Of a stretch of DNA of 64,000 bases, positions 1 through 12,384 are shown one piece after another. The stretch's first letter is position 1. Each line of letters opens with the position of its first letter. The position numbers and the translations under genes were made by a program. The notes under the pieces are model-generated. The model was not told the origin of the DNA and did not search any database. It saw only the letters and a program-made list of their open reading frames with translations. The DNA comes from Nicotiana tabacum (lineage: Eukaryota > Streptophyta > Magnoliopsida > Solanales > Solanaceae), in assembly GCF_000715075.1 (NCBI RefSeq), contig NC_134082.1, positions 213,144,948-213,208,947 of the forward strand. The letters are read 5' to 3'.

Positions 1-177
1 TTACAAGAAAAAACATAGACTTGATTCTGAAAGTAATCTAAAAAGGAATATGAGAACATATCAAGTTCTTAAGAGTCATAGGCGTAATTATTAGGATACA
101 TCACCTAATGAGCTGCTTAAGGGAAATTAAATTCTTGGAAACTCGATTTCCAATGACCAAAATAACATTAGTCTCAC

Positions 178-3100
178 CTCTTGATTGATGAATCGATGTG
201 TTCAATCATTCCACATGTTTTATACTGCTCAGGATCCTCCAGAAATCTAACCATACCATCCTTCTGGTTGATCGTTGCATATATCTCACCATCTTCAATC
301 TGTAACCAAATGCAAAACATCAACATTTCAAGATTCAGCCTTGAAGACTAACACAACCCAGTAGATCTCCACCTACCATCTGAAGCACATGCATTTCTGC
401 CTCTTTAGGGCCTCTTAGCTGGACAGTGTTAGCAATATCATGGAGGGAGAGTGTTAGGTATGTTTGAGTTAACCGCTGAATATTGCGCTTATACATAGAA
501 GACACTACTTGCATCACTAATCCGACATTATTGTCCTGAAAATAAGGAAAGGATTATCGAAATTTACACCTTTCACCAAAGATAGACTCTCATGAGGAGT
601 ATGAGCTGAGATACCAGATAAGAGAGCCTTACTATGCATCCATGCTTTCATCTTAACACCTCGAAGATAAAGAAATGCACCAGTGTGACCTCAGAGAACT
701 TACAGTTTCAAACTTTTCCTTGTTTGTCTGAACAAATGTTTCAAGCTCGGCGATTTTACCACTGCCATAACTACTTGCCAACTCCAGGTAGGGCTGCTCA
801 AAAGGGAAAAATAAACAAATAAGCAGATCATACCAGGTGTAATTTTCCCCAGAAAAGCGGAAGACTATTTAGACAGACAATAATTATAAGTAAAAGCCTG
901 CTCCTAGCATAAGAGGTGACAAATCTTAATATAAGAAACAAAAATAGAATTCCGATATCCATAAAGGTTAACAAGTCAGAATTGCAATGCGGAAAGTGAA
1001 AACCAACTAAGCAATTTTAGCAGACAAAAAACTTAAGAAAATGTATGCTTACTAGTCCTCCTTATAAGACTTCATAAAAGAAACGTAAGATTCTCCCGAT
1101 GTCATTAGCAGTTAATAGGCCAGATTACAACAAAAATAAAAATTAATTTAGCTGGTATTTTGAAATACACTCACTTAGGTTTTTTGTGTTCCAAAACAAA
1201 ACAAAGGCCAGCAATCTATTTTTCTTGCATTAACTGCCTAATTAACATCTTGGTAAAATTTGAATCACACTACAGCAACTAAAATTACATGCAATGAGTA
1301 TGTCAACAAACCGAATCATTAACTTAAATGTAACATTAAAAGGAAGTGCATAAGCTTGTCCATGTTATATTCTACACAAGAAGAGCATACATGCCAGAGA
1401 ATTGGCCTAGATCTTGTTGTCTGCTCAATCTCTTTCCAATTATACCCTAATCAGATTTCTACCACTCTCACCTATGATTTTTTTTTTTTTTTGATAAATC
1501 AAGTTTTTATTGTATTAATCACCAAGATAGCGCCAAAGCATATGTACTTGTGAACGTAGAATATTCTCGGTCTCCTGTCAAGCCTATCCAAAAATGAGTT
1601 ATTCCTTTAAAGCAAAAAAATAATTAATAAAACACAAGGAACGTGTTAAAGGTCTTAAGTCTCTCATTTCGTCCAAAAAAAGAATGGCAGACTAGCTCTC
1701 CGTGCTGCTTTATTCCCGCTCCCGTTATACCTCACCCTCCAGCTTGCTATAGCTTCTAAGAGACTAAGACTACCTTTAGGAGGGCCACTGACTGTCAAAT
1801 AGAGAAAAGACTACTGCCTAAAGCTGTTGCAATACCAACTCAATAATGATTTGAAAGGAAATCTCATAACTTGAACTAGCTATACATACAAGCCAGCACA
1901 GTTTTCCTAAATGCCATGAGCCACGAAAGGTGCCACTTCTTCAAGCTCCTTAATTTATTTTCATCAGTTTGACTTAATGTTGTTAATTTGAAAGCTCTTG
2001 CTGTATGTTCTCGTTTCAATTATCCCCACTAATACCGATTTAAATGCAATGCTTATATTTTGAAACATCACCCAGATCAATACATCATTTCTAATACCAA
2101 CTGTGTGTGCTCAACAGATCTTGCATTATCCAAAATCAAACGAGGAAAAAACACAAATTCCATTCATTGTGCTGCGAGCAGATCATTGCTACTTGGATCC
2201 AATGTTTGCACAATGACATAATTACCTGAGCGTAGGTCTTTAAATTCCTTTGAGCCACGGACGAAGTGTACTTCGGAAAGCTAGTAGAGAACTGCCAGTA
2301 GAAGTAAACATCAATTTAATCAGGACAATGAAAACCAGGCAAGATGAACAGCACAAACATGGTCCCTCAGATTCTCTTTCTTTTATTGGTGTGTGTGCGT
2401 GTGTGCAGAATGACGATGAGGACGTGAGGTGGATAGGTGGTGTTTACATGAGATTTTCTAAAACATGTTTTCATATCCAATCTAATCACCAATCAGTTCT
2501 CACTACATGGCCTAGAGCCCTAGACTACCCTAGGCACCAAAATGATGACTCTTTCTGTTACACCTAAATAAGATACACGAGCAATCGTACCATGTCTTGA
2601 AAAAAGAAGGTTATATTTGATGCCTGCTCCATCCTCAGAAAAGAAACCCACATAAATCTTATAAACTGCCCTCCAACAGAGATGTCTCAACAAGATAGTA
2701 TATTGCTCACAGGAATTATTATACAATTTAAAGCAAGTAAAAACAGTCGCAAAAAATGAACCTGCCCAAGATGAATCAGTGAAACCAAAATGTACTTTTT
2801 GTAAGCTTCAACGGCTATTGCATTCAAAGTAGACATAGGTGCTGTCACAACCTAAAAGCAAATATCAGCAAGAATCAGCATAACTAACAGTCATATTCTA
2901 CACAAGGCAACTTGAGATTATGAAAAAACAAAAGCAAATACCAATAAAAGAAATTGGAACGAGAAAACAATCACATACATTGTGTAAGAGTTCCAATGCT
3001 TTGCGGAACTGCTTTTGTCCAATGCAAACCATCCCCCTGTTATTATGTCAAAATTATAAGACATATCGACAACTGTAAGACATAAATCCATAAATATTGC

Positions 3101-4895
3101 ATGAGTAACTAAAAGATCATGTATTAGGGAGCATTAAATTATAAATGTTTTAAGTAACTCCGTGTCATTTTCAAATTGGTGCATTCATTGTGATTCACAT
3201 TCCTTCTCAAACCCCACAGTCTCCCCCTTGCCATGATGCACTTAAATGAAGGACCTCTAGTAATGGTGACATCAGCAAAACACATGATTGAGGATGGGGG
3301 TGTTAAAAGCTTTGTTGTTGAGACTTGTGGAGCTACACAATGTCAAGAGAGACAGAGGTAAATAAGTAATTCCAATATCATAGCACATCCAACACATAAT
3401 TTAAGTTAATGCAACAAAGCCCAAAGCTGAGAATGACAAACCCATTTTGAGCACTATTGAATTCTTTGGGAGATTGTTGAACCAAAAAATATTTTGGGAG
3501 ATAATTGACTGAAGTACATCATTTTATCCTTAGTAGACGGGGCCCATTATCCACCGTGTTCAGAACCGAGGGCCAGAAAAGAAAAGGGGAAATTTTAGCA
3601 AGAGGGAAAGGACACACGAAGCCACCACAACCGAAATGAACTCAAAGCTGAAGCTACTGACCCGTAGTAACAATAAAGGAAAAAATCCCGTGGCTGATCA
3701 ATCTCATATATGTCATCCTCCAGCACAGTGATTCCGGTTTTATAGCACTTTGCTAATACGCAAAGAAGAAGAAAATCAGGATGCAATGTCGTCAACTGCT
3801 CAGATGAAGATTGCAGTTTGCGAACAGCAGTCAGCATTGAAGCCACACCACGAATTGGAGCTTCCAGCAATATAACTTGATCCTTAAACCTTTTACAAAC
3901 AGAAATGACTGGAAGCACAAAATAACGGACAAGCCTCAATATAACTCATTCCATAAACAGGAATATTCACAAAAACAACCTATTGCAGAGATCAAAGGAA
4001 TTTACATTTATCAGGCGCCAAACGAATTTGCTCTGCAGCACATGAATTGATAAATCTTACGACAGAAACAAGCAATTCATTAACTTGCTCCTTTGCAGCT
4101 GGGAAAGACATGCACGCCTCCCTGTTATAGTTAACAAACATAACCATATGAGCAAAACACACTGGACAAAGTACAAGGGTTAATTTCACCTATAGTCACT
4201 CAACTTTTTGTTTATTGCACAAATATCACGAAACTTTTTTTGGTAACAAACAAAAAGAACAGTCAACTTTGCCCAAAGTATCACAGAAAGTCACTGGACA
4301 ATTTTTTTGGCAACCAAAGAGTCATTCAACTTTGCCTAAGTATAACATAAAACATCTCTTTTGTTACCTCCAAATGATTTTCTGTGACACTTAGGCATAG
4401 TTAAGTGACTTTCTGGTTACATAAAAGTAGTATAGTGACTTTCAGTAAGAACTCTAGTTTTAGCGACTTAGTGCAATAAACTGAAAGTTGAGTGAACAAT
4501 GCCTGCAATATTGCTGTTAAACACACACTGCGCACTATCCCACAGATGGTTGAATTCTGTGATAATATAGATTACGTAATCAACTAATTAATCAAGTCTG
4601 CCTCAAATCCAAAATTAATAAGGGAATCCTCAAACCCTAAAATTTGGGAACAAACACATAGTACTCCTAACAGATAAGGAGGAAAAAGGGAAGTTTACAG
4701 GATATAGAGGAAGCCGAGGGAGTGAGTGTTGGGGTCAAGTTCAGCGAGCGAAGAGAGCAGACGAGCGAAGTCGGAATGGAGAAGCTCTTCCGATTGTTTG
4801 AGGAAGTTGTGAAGCTGAGTTACGTCTGATGCATTGCTCGATAGCCCTTGGATTTGAGCCACCAGTGATTCTACTGAATTCATGTTCAGATTCAT
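178..4895 (-). CDS. CSN3: COP9 signalosome complex subunit 3 (partial, exons 1-9)
   Basis: CSN3 is a PCI-domain scaffold subunit of the nuclear COP9 signalosome, which removes NEDD8 from cullin-RING ubiquitin ligases. By reading GT-AG junctions I place exons at 4699-4895, 4006-4121, 3662-3908, 2979-3036, 2762-2851, 2226-2291, 704-793, 377-535 and 178-299. All phases join, giving 381 codons plus two bases. The start is ATG 4895 ([12 protein letters not shown]). Diagnostic stretches matching Arabidopsis CSN3/FUS11 from memory are [14 protein letters not shown] (exon 2), [15 protein letters not shown] (exon 3), [14 protein letters not shown] (exon 5) and [15 protein letters not shown] with EAEMHVLQM (exon 8, PCI region). 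The family is about 430 residues, so the last roughly 45 residues should lie in a final exon left of the window. No stop or frameshift interrupts the model, so the gene looks functional. Intron 1 carries a MITE and the 1.4 kb intron 6 has no coding signal. Confidence 0.93.
4195..4497. mobile_element. MITE-like inverted-repeat element in CSN3 intron 1
   Basis: The two ends are inverted copies: CACTCAACTTTTTGTTTATT near 4197 and the complement of it, ending AAAGTTGAGTG, near 4471-4494. The interior (about 300 bp) is AT-rich and noncoding, with repeated 'agtgactttctgt' and 'caactttgccta' phrases. This is the size and form of a MITE. It sits wholly inside intron 1. I could not assign a superfamily or a certain target duplication. 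Confidence 0.6.
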
Positions 4896-5015
4896 CTCTT
4901 CTTACCAACGAGCTATGCAACCAACTGATCAAAGGACGATATCAGCGGATTTTGTTTTTTAACTCTGTGATTTTAAGCTTAAGTACCGAGGCTACAATTG
5001 GGCCTAAGAAAGGAT

Positions 5016-5052
5016 TTTTTATTTTTTATTTTTTATTTTTTATTTTTTTATG
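5016..5052. repeat. A(T)6 simple repeat upstream of CSN3
   Basis: This is a run of T5-T8 blocks separated by single A residues, with a period of about seven bases. It lies about 120 bp upstream of the CSN3 start codon, so it is probably in the promoter or 5' leader. Confidence 0.75.
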
Positions 5053-5063
5053 TCCGGAGTGTT

Positions 5064-5130
5064 TCACAACAACAACAAAAACAATAATCCAATAAAACTT
5101 AATAAGTAAGGTCTAGATGCGTGTATGCAG
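5064..5130 (-). mobile_element. Degenerate fragment of a TTG-tailed SINE (minus strand)
   Basis: Read on the minus strand this ends in TTGTTGTTG after a stretch resembling the 3' part of the SINE at 20595-20729 ('...tctgcatacacgcatctagacc...ttattggattattg'). It is short and diverged, so the call is tentative. Confidence 0.35.
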
Positions 5131-5163
5131 ACGCGAGCGGACAAAGAGCCTATTTTCAAAAGA

Positions 5164-5221
5164 CCCCCGACAACTATAACTTTCAAGAGAAACCCTCGAC
5201 AACTATAACTTTCAAGAGAAT
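5164..5221. repeat. Two-copy 29 bp direct repeat
   Basis: The phrase 'cgacaactataactttcaag' occurs at about 5168 and again at about 5197, each preceded by 'accc'. It lies in the intergenic stretch between the CSN3 start and the LINE, which otherwise shows nothing recognisable. Confidence 0.7.
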
Positions 5222-5384
5222 ACTACTTGATTGACTATTTTTAAGCATGTACAGAACTTTTATCTTAATAACATAATCTTCAAATGGTAGATTGTTGATG
5301 AGAAATGCTAATGAAGTGGTAAGTTTTTTATTTTAATAGAGCAGTTTTGAAAATATCTTCTAGAATTTCCTATAAGAACATCTA

Positions 5385-5490
5385 TACAAGCTTTGCATAA
5401 CTATCATTTAGAAAATTAACATATACTCATAAGAATTTGCTTCTAGTTTGACAGTCGGCTAATTAGCTTTTAAAAGCACAGCTAAAACTT
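5385..5490. repeat. Left copy of a ~100 bp repeat flanking the LINE
   Basis: The sequence from 'acaagctttgcataactatca' to 'gctaaaactt' aligns, with scattered differences, to 12550-12644 on the other side of the LINE. The last ten bases, GCTAAAACTT (5481-5490), are repeated at 12535-12544 and may be the LINE target-site duplication. Confidence 0.55.
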
Positions 5491-5538
5491 TTTTTTGGTT
5501 AAAAGGGATATTTATATATAACTAGTTAGCAAAAGACA

Positions 5539-6488
5539 TTATACAGATGAGGCATTGTTTGGGTACTGGAGTACTTCTATTGCAGAAATATTTTCTAGAA
5601 TTGTTTCCATATTACAATCCACAAAAAATCTAACCGAATCAGTTCCTAGGATGTCTGCCCAAAATACATCATTGACAAACATCGGAGGAACTGGTAGAAT
5701 ACTAGATCTGTTCAAAAAGGTTGCCTTTGCTGCTTCCTTAGCTAAAGCATCTGCCACCCTTTTCTGCTCCCGGTAAGTGTGCTTCACCACGACCCTGTCC
5801 ATCATGCATATTAATGACCTACATTACAAATTATAGGATCATAAGTGAGGTTACCTGTCATTAGCATTTGGATAATTTCAGTTGAGTCAGTATTGATTTC
5901 AAGGGGAACCAGGTTATTTTGTTCCGCAAGTTGGAGTCCTTTTAGTAGGGCCTTCAATTCTGCCATAGTATTGGTTGTACGGGGGATATTCTCAATAAAC
6001 CCCATTATCCAATCTCCATTGTGGTTTCTAAAAACTCCTCCTACTCCTCTTATCCCTGGATTCTTTTTTGCTGCTCCATTTGTGTTCAGCTTGTAGAATC
6101 CTCTTTTTGGTGGCTCCCATTTGGTTGTGATTTGATGAGTTATCTTAGTGGAACCATTTTTCGTCAACACGAAGTATTCAGTGGCTTTGGAGATGGTGTT
6201 GGAAGAGTTGGTAAGTTCTTTTTTGTTGTTAAAGAGATTGTTGTTTCTAGTTAACCAGATGTGCCAGAAACATACTTTCCCAGAGAATGATGCTATTAAA
6301 AGGCATATTCCTAATTGAATTCCAGGTTGTTGGCCACTGGAGGACAGAGAAACTTGCTCTCTACTGTCTATTTTCATTAGAAACTTTGGAGAGGAGGTCA
6401 TTCCAAAAGAGTACTGCATTAGTACACTCAAAGAAAATATGGTCAATCGTTTCTTGGCCATTGTTGCAGTAAGAGCAACAAGGATCAC
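5539..6488 (-). pseudogene. LINE ORF2, C-terminal RNase H domain
   Basis: A plant-type RNase H follows the zf-RVT region: KWEPPKRGFYKLNTNGAAKKN, GGVFRNHNGDWIMGF, MAELKALLKGL and EINTDSTEIIQML. The last motif, TYREQKRVADALAKEA, lies in a second frame (5805-5539) after a break at about 5811. The first catalytic Asp is Asn here (LNTN where the family has LDTD or LNTD), while the Glu and the other Asp residues remain. The domain would therefore be inactive even if translated. Confidence 0.82.
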
Positions 6489-6546
6489 GGTTGACCCCTA
6501 TTTTGTGGAGGTAGCTCTTTGTGGGAAGTCTCATATGGGTAAGGAG

Positions 6547-6918
6547 CTAGATGAAGTTTTTTATTTTATTGGGAGCTTGGAGCTTCCAGATCCATTTGAA
6601 GGAACCTTCTTCATCTGTATCAAGGCTGTTGGCTGCCTTGCTTAGGAAAGAGTAAGTAGAACTGTTTGAGAAGTAGTCACTAGAAGTTAAACCCCATATG
6701 AGAGTGTCCTCCTTTGTAGGATTTGGGGGAATGAAGACAAAGTTTAACAAGTTTAGGATGCTGGGGGGATCTATTGTTAATGTGGATAAGTCCCAAGCCC
6801 CTGAATTGTAGATTGAGTTTACCTTGGCATTTACGTCATTCTGAGTTAGAGGGCCCTCAATCAATTCCCTAATTGCCGGATGGTTGGGAATCCAGGTATC
6901 ATTCAAAAAACTAACCAT
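6547..6918 (-). pseudogene. LINE ORF2, zf-RVT region
   Basis: The frame contains WDLSTLTIDPPSILNLLNF, DTLIWGLTSSDYFSNSSTYS and FKWIWKLQAPNKIKNFI, the pattern of the zinc-binding region that follows RT in plant LINEs. It breaks after KNFI. The following HKELPPQNRG-type text continues in another frame toward 6439. Confidence 0.75.
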
Positions 6919-7162
6919 ATTTTCTTTGTGAACTACCCATCTGCTTGCTTTGCAGCAAGTGTCACATCCCTTTAGAATGCACTGCCAAGTAGGAGACGGG
7001 GGTACCTAGGATATCTAGAGGTTCTAGTTATCCAATGAGTGTGGCTCATGTTGTAGTGCTTATGAATGAGGATTCTTACCCATAAACTATTAGTATTTTG
7101 GAAAGTCCTTCATGGAAGATTTGTGAAAGCTGCTTTGTTCTTAAGGTCAGCTTTTTGGATCC

Positions 7163-9056
7163 CTAATCCTCCATCACCCTTCTTTTTGTGACCTTATCCC
7201 ACTTGATTAGGTGCAATTTTTTCTTTTTAGGGGTGGTGCCCCATAGAAAGTTCCTTTGGATTTTATCAGTTTGTTTGGTAACTTTGGTGGGCAGATTGAT
7301 ATATTGCATGACATGACTAGGAATGCTATTTAAGGAGGTCTTGGCCAGCACAGTTCTACCAGCTATGCTTAGGCAGCTTGTTTTCCATCCAGCCAATTTG
7401 GATTGCATGTTATCAATTATTAATTGAAAGTCAACACTGGTTGATTTTTTGTGGAAAATGGGGAAACCCAGGTATTTTCCAAAGGATGTGGTGACTTGAA
7501 TGGACAGAGAGTTGGTGAGGTTCTCTAGAGAGTCCTGGGATATAATGGAGGAGAAGAGAACTTTGGACTTGGTAAGGTTTATTTTCTGGCCTGACTGATC
7601 ATTGAAATTTTGCAGAATAGAGAGGATAGTATTGCAGTTTCTGTGGTTTGCTTTAGCAAAGAGGGGTGAGGTCATCTGCAAAGAAAATGTGAGATATCCT
7701 AGGGTCAGATCTGCTGATACTTATGGGTTGCCACAGATTGTCCAGGAAAGCCTTATCAATGGACCTGGATAATCTTTCCATACACATTATGAAAAGGTAG
7801 AGAGATATTGGATCTCCCTGCCTTATGCCTGTAGTAGGCTTGAAAGATTCAATTTTTCCACCATTAACAAGAATGGAGATGGAGGAAGAACTAATGCAGG
7901 ACATAATGAGTTTGGACAAGCCTGGAGGGAAATTAAAAGCATGAATAATGTCTCTTATAAAGGACCACTCCAGCCTGTCAAGGGCTTTTTCAAGATCAAT
8001 TTTGAGGATCTTGTTGCCCTGATTCCCTTTCATTTATCTAAAATGAGTAATGTATTCCTGGACAATGATGGCATTGTCACAGGTTGTTGGATAGGAAAAC
8101 TGGCTTGGCTAGGCTTAATGATATGAGGCAAAAGTGGTTTTATTCTGTTGACAATAATCTTAGTAGTGGTCTTGTATATTATATTACATAGACCAATTGA
8201 CCTAAAGCTTTTCAACATTGATGCTTAAGGATATTTTGGAATGAGACATAGTAGGGTTTGGTTCATGGTTTCATTCATGGAGATGGAGGAAAAACACTTC
8301 TTGCAAAATTTGTGATAGAGTTTCCCACTATGTCCCAGAATTTCTGGTAGAAGAAAGGGTGGAGGCCATCGGGGCCAGGAGATTTGAAGGGTTTATGGGA
8401 AAAGATTGCTCTTTTTATCTCACCTAACTCTAGAGGTATGTCTAGTATGTCTCTTTGGGAGTCAGACAGAGTATAGGACATAGTGAGATGACTGGTGGTG
8501 GCCATTGGGGCTTGGGAGTGGGAGGGGGTGTAGAGATCTGTGAAGAAACCCATTATGGCAGTTTGGATATCATGCTGATCATGGAGCCAGTTTCCATTCT
8601 CTTCTTTAAGAGAGATTATTCTATTCCTTCTTCTTCTATTAAGGGTGGAGGTGTGGAAGAATCTTGTGCTAGCATCTCCCTCATTAAGCCAATTAATCTT
8701 AGATTTGAGCTTCCAGAAATCCTCTTCATTTTTGAGGATTAAGTTAAGCTCACTAGACAAATTGGTTTCTAGGTTTAGCAAATAGCTACTAAAATTAGTA
8801 GTTAGGGGATCTCTGGATTCCTGAAATTCTAGCAAGAATTGATATCATGCTGATCATGGAGCCAGTTTCCATTCTCTTCTTTAAGAGAAAGGATTTTGTT
8901 CCTTCTTCTTCTATTAAGGGTGGAGGTGTGGAAGAATCTTGTGCTAGCATCACCCTCATTGATCCAGTTAATCCTAGATTTGAGCTTCCAGAAATCCTCT
9001 TTATTTTTTAGGACTAAGTTAAGCTCACTAGACAAATTGGTTTCTAGGTTTAGCAA
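7163..9056 (-). pseudogene. LINE ORF2, reverse transcriptase domain (broken, with internal duplication)
   Basis: The segments carry SPGPDGLHPFFYQKFW, LKIDLEKALDRLEWSFI, GIRQGDPISLYLFIMCMERL, HIFFADD (catalytic motif, near 7690), then KYLGFPIFHKK and SLNSIPSHVMQY. The frame breaks immediately after FADD (about 7675) and again near 8033 and 8218. A 275 bp stretch upstream of the fingers region is tandemly duplicated (8566-9114), which itself shifts the frame. Confidence 0.85.
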
Positions 9057-9114
9057 ATAGCTACTAAATTGGTAGTTAGGGGATCTTTGGATTCCTCAAA
9101 TTCTAGCAAGAATT
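8566..9114. repeat. 275 bp tandem duplication inside the LINE RT linker
   Basis: Unit 1 is 8566-8840 and unit 2 is 8841-9114. Both start 'gatatcatgctgatcatgga' and end 'ctagcaagaatt'. I count roughly 18 differences, about 93 percent identity. The unit encodes the region with NEGDASTRFFHTSTLNRRRR twice. Confidence 0.9.
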
Positions 9115-10010
9115 CTTCTCTTCTGATGGAAGATGTTACCAAAGGTGTCTCAGTTCCATTTGGTAACAATATTTTGAAAAAATCAGTGTATTGGAGGAGA
9201 GTAGAGTGGTCAGAGAAAGCCTTATTGATGATGTTAGGGAAAGATGAGTGGCTAACCCACATTGACTCAAATCTAAAGGGCCTAGTCAGGTTGTTGGGTG
9301 ATGATCCTACCAGGCTAACTTGGATGGGACAGTGATTAGAGTGGGTCCTAGGAAGGTGCAAAACAGTAGCCTCAAGGTACTGTTTGATCCAATTTTTATT
9401 AGCAAAGCATCTATCTATTCTTTCCAGGATAAAAGAGGCCCTATTACTGTATCTCTTATTTGACCAAGTGTATTTACTCCCTTTGTAACCTAAATCTAGA
9501 AGATTACATTCATTTATACAGTTCCAAAATAGGTTACTGCGACTAGGGGGTTTATGGGATTGCCCCCAAATTTATCCCTAGCCTTTAAGACTTCATTGAA
9601 GTCTCCTCCCACAAACCAGTTGTTTGTGAGATTTTTGGAGATTGAAATTAAGTTCTCCCACAGAATTTTCCTATTAGCTAGAATATTACTTGCGTAGATT
9701 GTAGAGAAAAGACATGGAGAATAATTAGGAACTACATTCACCATTGCATGGATACCTTGGGGAGTGGTGGCCACCTCTTCAACACTCACATAGTCCTATT
9801 TTCATATAAACACAATCCTCCCCCCAACATGCCTATTGCTGGTGACTGGATAATCATGTCGAACTGGAGCTCCTATGCCAACTTCTTGTGCTTTGCCATT
9901 TTGGTTTCAAGAAGGACGAGCATGGCTGGCTTGTGCATCTTCACCATTTCCATACAATACCGCTTGAATTCAATATTGTTACCACCCCTAACATTCCATA
10001 AGATATAATT
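9050..10010 (-). pseudogene. LINE ORF2, endonuclease domain (broken)
   Basis: This is the apurinic/apyrimidinic-type endonuclease that nicks target DNA for target-primed reverse transcription. Visible motifs are ILWNVRGGNNIEFKRYC, LVLLETKMAKHKK (catalytic Glu), IYASNILANRKILWENL and WFVGGDFNEVLKARDKFGG. There is a stop after KHKKLA, and the frame changes near 9790. The C-terminal part (9361-9050; HLPRTHSNHCPIQV) is in yet another segment. Confidence 0.8.
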
Positions 10011-11529
10011 TATTAAGGGAGGTAGGGGTTGGAGGTGGAGACTCTCCTAAGGGTTCCCTGTTCCTTGCGGACACCTCGATGAAGACGGAGGGGTTTTCCT
10101 CTTGAGGCTCAAGACTAGGGTAAAATTCAGAAGAGTTTTGATAGGAACGTGAGTTTGGAGGGACACTAAGATCATTCCACACTTGACCATCGATTTGGGA
10201 CATAGAACCACTAGCACCTCGCTGGTATTGAGACTAAATTCAATTGTGCTGACTAAGTCTAGTAGGAGCGAATCTGTTCGTAGGGGGCCGTAGATTTCTC
10301 CTTCCTCATCTAGCGTGCTTTTCTTTTTGAGGATTTCTAGGGCCTTGGAGACTCCCTTTTTGATGTTGTTGAGGGGCAGAGAGGTTCTTTTCTCTCGTGG
10401 TGCAGAAGATGATGATATTTAGTGGGGTTGGGGGTCGAACGTTACAAAGACTGGGTCCGCCGTTGGGTCCTCCGTCGCTAGATCAGGGAAAAAAGGTAGG
10501 GATTGGAAAGTTTGAAGCATTTGGCTGTTGAGTGTCTGGGGGTCGATGATTGGTGATGCACTATCTTTGTTCACCATCGTCTGCCATAGGAGAGGACCAA
10601 AGGCCGCTAGGGCTTTGTTCAATGCTTCCACAGTAACCCTTGCTAGGTGAGCTGAGTTTTGAACAATCATAGTCACCTTCTGGTTTCCCAGGGTGGAACT
10701 GTAGGTAAGGCCCTGCCCCTGAAGAGCTACCTCCAGCTAATAAGTCGGTAGGTGGTCCGGTGGTGGTGGCAAAGAGGTGACGAAGGTTGTCGTTTGATCC
10801 TTGTCCATTTTTGTGCTTTTTGGTTTTACTACTTTGGGTAATGGGGGGGTTAACTTAAGGACTTGATGATCCATTAACACGCCATTTAGTGCCAAATCTC
10901 GGTTAGTGGAGGGGTTGCTGGTAATTGAGCCTGGGGAATGGATTGGGCATTAATTGTGGATCTATTGGAGTTGACGGTCTGTGTCTTTACACCTCAATGT
11001 GGGAGGGGTTCCAGATAGGGCACTTGATTGTTGGTGGTGACTGTTGAGATTTCCCCATTAGAGATAATCTCAGAGGAATTGGTAGGGGAAACGTAGGTGA
11101 GAGGATTTGGGGAATTAGATGGGCTGACATCCTCCAATTGGGTAGGGGCCCAGTTGGAAAAACGTGGCTGGCCCCATGAGATCTTGTCGCAGATTGGGGT
11201 CTGTGGCCTCGATACTTGGGCTAGAGGTGGTGTCCTGATCTAGGTGGGCGTGATTGGGGTCAGTGGAGCCATCGGGCCCCGGTCCAGCTTTTCGTTGGGT
11301 ACTTGTATTGAGCAGGGGCCGCGTTGGGGTAGACTGATGACGCGGGGTGGGGCTTAGTTTATTTTTTGGGCCGTTGGGCCTATTTTGGGGTTTTGGGATG
11401 GGGATGATTTTTTTGAATTGTACCGTATATTTTGAGTTTGAAGAAATTTACCTGAATTTGCATCGAACAAGTTTACCTGAATATGACCACCTTGTGTATT
11501 TTGATGTTGGCTAGTTGGCACAGTACCAT

Positions 11530-12384
11530 TCTTATTGTTCGATCTTGCATGTCATTGCTTTCTCCTTCGTGGAAATGTGATAGTTTTCCGCTAATTCTCT
11601 TCCGTTCGTTCTACATTTTTCCCGGAGGTTTCCGGTGTTTCTTGAGGAGCTGTAGTTTAAGAAATCTGGTAGTTGCGTCCTATTGAGGTGTGACCAATTC
11701 TGTCGCAAGACGTACAAAGTATCCTTCTTCTTCATAGATCACTGCCTATTTATGGTCTCCTATTATGACTGAGGTTTCAACTGGTGTTTCCAGGGGAACT
11801 TGAATGCAAATGCAAGCATAACGTCCCCTAAAAATGGAGGAGGTGCATTGGTCAATTTTTAATAACTTGCCTAGCTTTCTTCCCACTTTTTCAAGAATGT
11901 ATTTATCATAGAACTCTGTTGGCAATTGCGGGAGGTGAATCCAAATGGCAGTAGATGAAAGGGTAGCCTCTTGTGAGACAAACTTAGGTTCCCATTTCCG
12001 CACTGACAGGAAGTTTCCTGAGATGAACCATGGTCCTAAGTGAAGAGCCTTAACCATATTCTCTTCTAAGCTGAATTTGGCTATGAAGAAGTCCCATCCT
12101 AGGTCAATCAAAATTAACTGTTCGGATGATTTCCATAGTTCAATCAGTTTAGAGCGAAGATAGTGGTGTGACATTTTTCGTCTAAAGACCTTGATGATTA
12201 CGGAGTAGTGCCACGGGAGGTAGGGGCGTTATTTATCATCCTGGGAAAGAGGAACTGAACCTTCAATGTTTTTTCCTTTATCCTTCTCTGGATTCATGGG
12301 AATGTCATTTTCGTAATATTCGGTTTGTTGGGTTGCCGGTTTGTCTAAAAGCATTTCCTTGTAGGAATGGGTTGGTTGAAGCAT
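11530..12384 (-). pseudogene. LINE ORF1: DUF4283 domain and broken zinc knuckle
   Basis: ATG 12384 opens a frame of about 50 codons that meets a TAA near 12229. The same frame resumes at once as WHYSVIIKVFRRKMSHHYL and continues through the DUF4283 signature (LGPWFISGNFLSVRKWEP; WIHLPQLPTEFYD). After a frameshift near 11725 comes LCTSCDRIGHTSIGR. This is a CX2CX4HX4C zinc knuckle whose last ligand is Arg (CGC) instead of Cys (TGC). The ORF1 protein of such LINEs binds RNA in the retrotransposition particle. This copy cannot encode it because of the nonsense codon, the frameshift and the missing ligand. Confidence 0.8.

Noticed and set aside
2250..2567. 105-codon plus-strand frame across CSN3 exon 6
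   Set aside because: Shadow of exon 6 and intron sequence on the opposite strand.
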